This document shows, piece by piece, positions 60,414 to 64,000 of a stretch of 64,000 nt of DNA (the first letter of the stretch is position 1; each line of letters begins with the position of its first letter). Position numbers and translations under genes: made by a program. The notes under the pieces were generated by a model. It saw nothing but the letters and a program-made list of their open reading frames with translations, had not been told where the DNA came from and made no database searches. This stretch comes from JASLCR01 sp964407405 (GTDB lineage Bacteria; Patescibacteriota; Saccharimonadia; Saccharimonadales; Saccharimonadaceae): positions 62,001 to 126,000 of the forward strand of contig CAYOVH010000001.1 of NCBI GenBank assembly GCA_964407405.1, in the 5' to 3' direction.

Positions 60414-61228
60414 TACACCTCCTCCGCAAAATATGGCGACCGGCGCCTAAAATACGAAGCACCAAAAACGAAAATCATGGCAGCGATTATGTATGGAGTT
60501 ATTATGATAAAGGGGCTATTCGTAAGAGTATGAAGTGTGTCTACATCTTGTGTAATCGTAAAATATCGTGCATCTTGTATCGCCTGCGATAGTGGATTCA
60601 AGACAAGAAGCTGGGCAACGGCATGACTCATATCAACCACTCGATTCAGCGGAAACATAATTGCCGAGCCATAGAAAAGTGCCTGACTAACAACTTCCCA
60701 AATATATCCAATATCTCGAAACTTAACATTGATCGCTCCAAGCAAGAAGGCCAGGCCGAGGGCAAATACATATATCTCGACAATAAATAATGGTAGTAGT
60801 AGCATTGACCAGCCTGGTTGCACCTGGTCGATCAGTGCGAAGACACCGACCACCACCAGATTAATCAGAAGATTAATTATTGCAGAAAGACTTGTTGATA
60901 CGACGACTATGTATTTCGGGAAGTTAATCTTTCGGATGATTCCACCCGATGAAACAACTGATTTCAACCCTTGCTTCACCACTTCCGAAAAGAAATTCCA
61001 AAGTACGATACCGAGAAGCAGTGCAACCCCCCAATGCTCAATCTCTTTACCGATATGAAGCACCTCTACAAAGAAAATATATAGGATAGCAAACAAAAAT
61101 AGCGGACGAAGTAACGCCCATAGGTACCCCAGCATTGACCCCTGATATCGCAATTTGAAATCAGTAATCACCAGCTCGCGAAGAAGGATGAACGAATAAC
61201 GATATCGTTTGAGAAACTTTGAGATCAT
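60413..61228 (-). CDS. tagG: Teichoic acid / polysaccharide ABC exporter, permease
   Basis: 271 aa, about six membrane helices; LLRELVITDFKLRYQGSMLGYLWALLRPL-type opening and the late ASYFRRRSPYFAEEV end fit the ABC-2 polysaccharide permease family. It is first in the tagGH unit. The SD is not obvious; the gene begins close to a 61272 promoter of the divergent glycosyltransferase. Confidence 0.92.
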   Translation of the reverse strand: MISKFLKRYRYSFILLRELVITDFKLRYQGSMLGYLWALLRPLFLFAILYIFFVEVLHIGKEIEHWGVALLLGIVLWNFFSEVVKQGLKSVVSSGGIIRKINFPKYIVVVSTSLSAIINLLINLVVVGVFALIDQVQPGWSMLLLPLFIVEIYVFALGLAFLLGAINVKFRDIGYIWEVVSQALFYGSAIMFPLNRVVDMSHAVAQLLVLNPLSQAIQDARYFTITQDVDTLHTLTNSPFIIITPYIIAAMIFVFGASYFRRRSPYFAEEV

Positions 61229-61271
61229 AACTACTATAAGATTATATCATTATGCGCACCGATGCGCAGGG

Positions 61272-61277
61272 TATAAT
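61272..61277 (+). promoter_or_regulatory. -10 box of the 61285 glycosyltransferase (leaderless)
   Basis: TATAAT seven bases before the ATG at 61285; no strong -35. Confidence 0.5.
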
Positions 61278-61284
61278 GGTCAGT

Positions 61285-62376
61285 ATGGCTCATATTGTTA
61301 TCGATGCAAGGATTATCAACTCAACCACAGGACGATATGTTGAGAGGTTACTTCACTACATTGAACAGCTTGACCAAGATAATCACTACACCATCCTGGT
61401 ACGACAAAAAGATATAGATTACTGGAGGCCGACAAATCCGAACTTCACACTCCGGGTGGCGGATTTTGGCAACTATTCGCTCAGTGAGCAGACTGGCCTA
61501 AAACGACTACTCGATAAATTACGTCCCGATCTGGTTCATTTCTGCCAACCACACCAACCAGTGTTCTACAAAGAAAACAAAGTATCAACAATCCACGACC
61601 TGACACTGCTAAAGACGTATAATTCCGATAAAAACTGGTTCGTCTATCATTTCAAACAGATGGTTGGACGTTTTGTATTTCGCTCTGTCGTCAAACATTC
61701 AAAGTACGTCATTTCACCGACTATGTTTACGAAGCATGAAATCGTCAAATGGTATCACACAGATGATAATAAGCTCATCGTCACTCACCTCGCTGCTGAA
61801 ATGCGAACAAAGGCGATCAAGCCATACTCTCTTGAGAGCAACAACTTTATTATGTATGTTGGTCAGCAGAGTGACTACAAAAACATCCGTCGTCTTGGCG
61901 ATGCGCACCAAAAACTACTTGAAAAACACCCAGACCTACAGCTTGTCTTAGTTGGTAAGATCGATGCAAGCGCCGAGCGCAACCAAGCATACTTTGCCAG
62001 CAAGAACTACCGACAAATAGTATTTACTGGCTTCACGGAAGACGATCAGCTCAACTGGCTCTATGCCAACACTCGTTGCTATGTCTTCCCATCGCTCATG
62101 GAGGGATTTGGTCTGCCAGGACTCGAGGCAATGTCTATGGGCGCGCCAGTAGCGAGCAGCGATGCCACATGCCTACCCGAGGTATATGGACCAGCCGCTG
62201 AGTATTTTGACCCTGCCGACACCGACGCTATAGCACGCGCTATAGACAGGGTTATTTCAGACAAAAAGAGGCGGGCCGAGCTTATCAAATTGGGATATAC
62301 CCAAGCCGCAAAGTACTCATGGAGAAAAACCGCCAAAGAGACTCTGGAAGTGTACAAGAAAGCCCTGAAAAAGTAA
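61285..62376 (+). CDS. GT4 glycosyltransferase
   Basis: 363 aa from the ATG at 61285, selected because the promoter lies directly before it; in-frame starts at 61252 and 61276 would lie upstream or inside the -10 region. VIDARIINSTTGRYVERLL opening, CYVFPSLMEGFGLPGLEAM donor motif (EX7E) and DATCLPEVYG. Mannosyltransferase-like GT-B enzyme, last gene of the envelope island. Confidence 0.88.
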   Translation: MAHIVIDARIINSTTGRYVERLLHYIEQLDQDNHYTILVRQKDIDYWRPTNPNFTLRVADFGNYSLSEQTGLKRLLDKLRPDLVHFCQPHQPVFYKENKVSTIHDLTLLKTYNSDKNWFVYHFKQMVGRFVFRSVVKHSKYVISPTMFTKHEIVKWYHTDDNKLIVTHLAAEMRTKAIKPYSLESNNFIMYVGQQSDYKNIRRLGDAHQKLLEKHPDLQLVLVGKIDASAERNQAYFASKNYRQIVFTGFTEDDQLNWLYANTRCYVFPSLMEGFGLPGLEAMSMGAPVASSDATCLPEVYGPAAEYFDPADTDAIARAIDRVISDKKRRAELIKLGYTQAAKYSWRKTAKETLEVYKKALKK

Positions 62377-62380
62377 AAAT

Positions 62381-62842
62381 CTACGAACTCTTTTGTGCAA
62401 TAATGATCTTCCGGTCGCGACCTTCACCCTCAGAAAACGTCTGAATATCATCATACTCGGTAGCGACTTGATGGACAACACGACGGTCGGCGGCATTTAG
62501 GCTGGCAATGTGCGAATCACCGCTTTTGCGCACTTCCTCGATCCACTCACGAGCCTGAATAGCTATCTTTTCAGCTCGTTGCTTTTTATAATCAGCAATA
62601 TCAAGATTTACTCTCGTCAAGACTGCATCCCTGTTGCGGAGTGTTGTTGACACAGCATACTGCATTGCTCGAAGAGTTTCGGCATTGCGGCCGATGAGAA
62701 TGCTATTTCTCTCCGTGCTTGGAACATTTAGCTCGATGACGCCTTCGTGTACGCTCGCAGTAACCTCTACATTTATTTCAAAAAACGCCAGCAGATCTTC
62801 GAGATATTTCTTGGCAAATGCCATCGCGTCTTCTTGATTCAT
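62381..62842 (-). CDS. khpB: Jag/KhpB RNA-binding protein (KH + R3H)
   Basis: 153 aa. A KH domain (IGRNAETLRAMQYAVS, GxxG-like) and a C-terminal R3H domain (ADRRVVHQVATEY, then SEGEGRDRKIII). The Jag-N domain found in longer homologs is absent. Start overlaps the yidC stop (ATGA). RNA chaperone linked to cell division and envelope control in Gram-positive bacteria. Confidence 0.92.
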   Translation of the reverse strand: MNQEDAMAFAKKYLEDLLAFFEINVEVTASVHEGVIELNVPSTERNSILIGRNAETLRAMQYAVSTTLRNRDAVLTRVNLDIADYKKQRAEKIAIQAREWIEEVRKSGDSHIASLNAADRRVVHQVATEYDDIQTFSEGEGRDRKIIIAQKSS

Positions 62843-63783
62843 GACTTCTTCCTCCCCGAATCTTTGGCAACAATACGCGTCACTGTCGCCTCCTTGGCCT
62901 GCTTTTCGCGTGCTTTCGTGGTAGCTTTTTTACCAGACTGTTTTTTCACAGGCTCAGAAGCAATTTGATCCATCTCCTCTTCATCTAGACGTATCAGATA
63001 TGCCTGCTGGCCAAGTGCGACAAGATTTGACACCGCATAATACAGCGCCAACGCGCCAGGTACACTTACCATAATAAAGAACATAAAAACTGGCAGCACC
63101 TTGCTCATGTTCTTCATAACAACAGCATTCATCTCTGACTGATCGGCCTGTTTTCCTTCGGCTGCTTCGGCTAGAATATCACGTAGTCGGCGATTAGACG
63201 TTGATGAAGGCATTGTCTGGCGGCTCATGAAATACTGCGTAACCGCTGCGATCAGTGCAATCAGGATGAGAAAGAGATTGACGCTACCCTCATGAAAGGC
63301 CGGATTGACGAGATCAACCACACCAAACAGTTTTTCTTTGAATTGATCAGGATGCTCAATAAGGTGCTTGATCGGTCCTATATTTTCAAGGAAGTCATAA
63401 GTATACTTGGCAATTTGATCACGCTCCAGAGTGATGATCCTAATGACACTATAGAGCGCGATAAAGATAGGCAGCTGGATCAGCAATATACCAATTGAAC
63501 GGAATGGACTGACATTGTGCTTTTTGTAAAGCTCCATCATCTGCATACTTTCCGCTTGACGATTGCCCTTTGTCTGTTTTTTGATGCGAGCAAGTTCTGG
63601 CTGGAGCTTGCGCATTGCGCGCGACTGATGAAGCATACTGCGAGTTAGCGGATAAAGTGCAAAGCGCACCAGTATAGTAAAGATGATGATCGCCACACCA
63701 AAATCACCGCCGGGAATAATGCTATAAATCAGCATCAGTAAATTAAATACCGGCTGGATAATAATAAGTTCGAAAATATTCAC
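62839..63783 (-). CDS. yidC: Membrane protein insertase YidC
   Basis: 314 aa, the short YidC/OxaA form without the large periplasmic domain. Five membrane segments; the first conserved region is FTILVRFALYPLTRSMLHQS with the catalytic-groove Arg, then the charged cytoplasmic hairpin, and a basic C-terminal tail (KKQSGKKATTKAREKQAKE). Inserts proteins into the membrane, alone or with Sec. Order rnpA-yidC-jag is the conserved origin-side gene set. Confidence 0.95.
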   Translation of the reverse strand: MNIFELIIIQPVFNLLMLIYSIIPGGDFGVAIIIFTILVRFALYPLTRSMLHQSRAMRKLQPELARIKKQTKGNRQAESMQMMELYKKHNVSPFRSIGILLIQLPIFIALYSVIRIITLERDQIAKYTYDFLENIGPIKHLIEHPDQFKEKLFGVVDLVNPAFHEGSVNLFLILIALIAAVTQYFMSRQTMPSSTSNRRLRDILAEAAEGKQADQSEMNAVVMKNMSKVLPVFMFFIMVSVPGALALYYAVSNLVALGQQAYLIRLDEEEMDQIASEPVKKQSGKKATTKAREKQAKEATVTRIVAKDSGRKKS

Positions 63784-63846
63784 TGATTTTACCTAAATCT
63801 TTCTTACGACCCTCAAATATGATTTTCTGGTACTTATTTTATCATC

Positions 63847-64000
63847 TTAGCGCTCGGTTTTATAGAGGCCGGTTTCTTTTAGTCGTTGCCTTAGCTCCTG
63901 ACGTAGCTCAGCGGCATCCATATTTCGTACATCGGCAGATGTAATAATACAGACCATATCGGTTGCTGGAGCAAGATTTTCAGTCTCTTTTCGCAACAAT
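63847..64000 (-). CDS. rnpA: Ribonuclease P protein component, C-terminal part
   Basis: The last 50 codons before the TAA at 63847-63849; the gene continues past the window. The CIITSADVRNMDAAELRQEL strand-helix and the RLKETGLY end match the RnpA C-terminus. Position directly before yidC supports this. It binds RNase P RNA for tRNA 5' processing. Confidence 0.85.
   Translation of the reverse strand, partial: LLRKETENLAPATDMVCIITSADVRNMDAAELRQELRQRLKETGLYKTER

Noticed and set aside
1..64000. TGA recoded to glycine as in some CPR lineages
   Set aside because: TGA ends many well-conserved genes at the expected place (for example capF, capG, tagD), and no conserved protein needs read-through.

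Overview
The window looks like part of a small-genome Patescibacteria (CPR) chromosome, most likely a Candidatus Saccharibacteria (TM7) relative. The basis is very tight gene packing, TGA used as an ordinary stop, a short YidC and short Jag/KhpB next to rnpA, a Gram-positive style wall-polymer locus, and an accessory region with two large serine recombinases. The assignment is an inference; no rRNA gene is present to settle it.

Layout. (1) 1-2.9 kb: the N-terminus of a secreted repeat protein, a membrane protein and a macro-domain protein. (2) About 2.9-11.0 kb: a first mobile-element-like block with a zinc-ribbon protein, a divergent CI/LexA-type S24 repressor, a translationally coupled small-gene operon (DUF2188, unknown, small membrane protein, KTSC, Cas2-like fold), a ParB-DNA methyltransferase fusion, an HTH protein, a membrane protein and a serine recombinase. 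(3) About 11.0-22.5 kb: a second accessory block with orphan genes, an AAA/DUF4143 ATPase, two proteins carrying HEPN-type RxnH motifs, a small FtsK/HerA-type ATPase and a second serine recombinase. The last 13 codons and stop of that recombinase lie inside a tRNA-Asn(GTT) gene, which marks the insertion site. (4) 22.5-62.4 kb: chromosomal envelope-polymer island. It holds a WbaP-type initiating transferase, many glycosyltransferases, glmS, galE, a UDP-sugar dehydrogenase, a complete capE-capF-capG set for UDP-N-acetyl-L-fucosamine followed by a WbuB-like transferase, a Wzx-type flippase, a UbiA prenyltransferase next to a HAD-GtrA fusion, three multi-TM GT-C-like proteins, an LGFP-repeat wall protein, and a teichoic-acid set (TagD, three TagB/TagF-type polymerases, TagGH exporter). 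(5) 62.4-64 kb: jag, yidC and the 3' end of rnpA on the minus strand, so the origin (dnaA-rpmH) probably lies just right of the window.

The most notable observation is a repeated RNA architecture in the accessory region. Three loci (8924-9048, 20696-20806, and 19146-19019 on the minus strand) share the same plan with different sequences: an extended -10 promoter (TGnTATAAT), exactly six bases, then a long outer stem whose first base is the predicted transcription start, an inner stem, and an A/G-rich strand in the inner loop. That strand forms a 12-13 bp pseudoknot with a C/U-rich strand just after the outer stem, ending in a U tract. Different bases keep the same pairings at the three loci, which is covariation visible by eye. 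Each locus precedes a gene on the same strand, including one recombinase. A fourth, simpler pseudoknot (19984-20035) with the same topology precedes a coupled small-gene pair. I do not recognise this as a known RNA family. The window also shows many consensus -10 boxes 5-10 bases before a start codon, which indicates leaderless transcripts.
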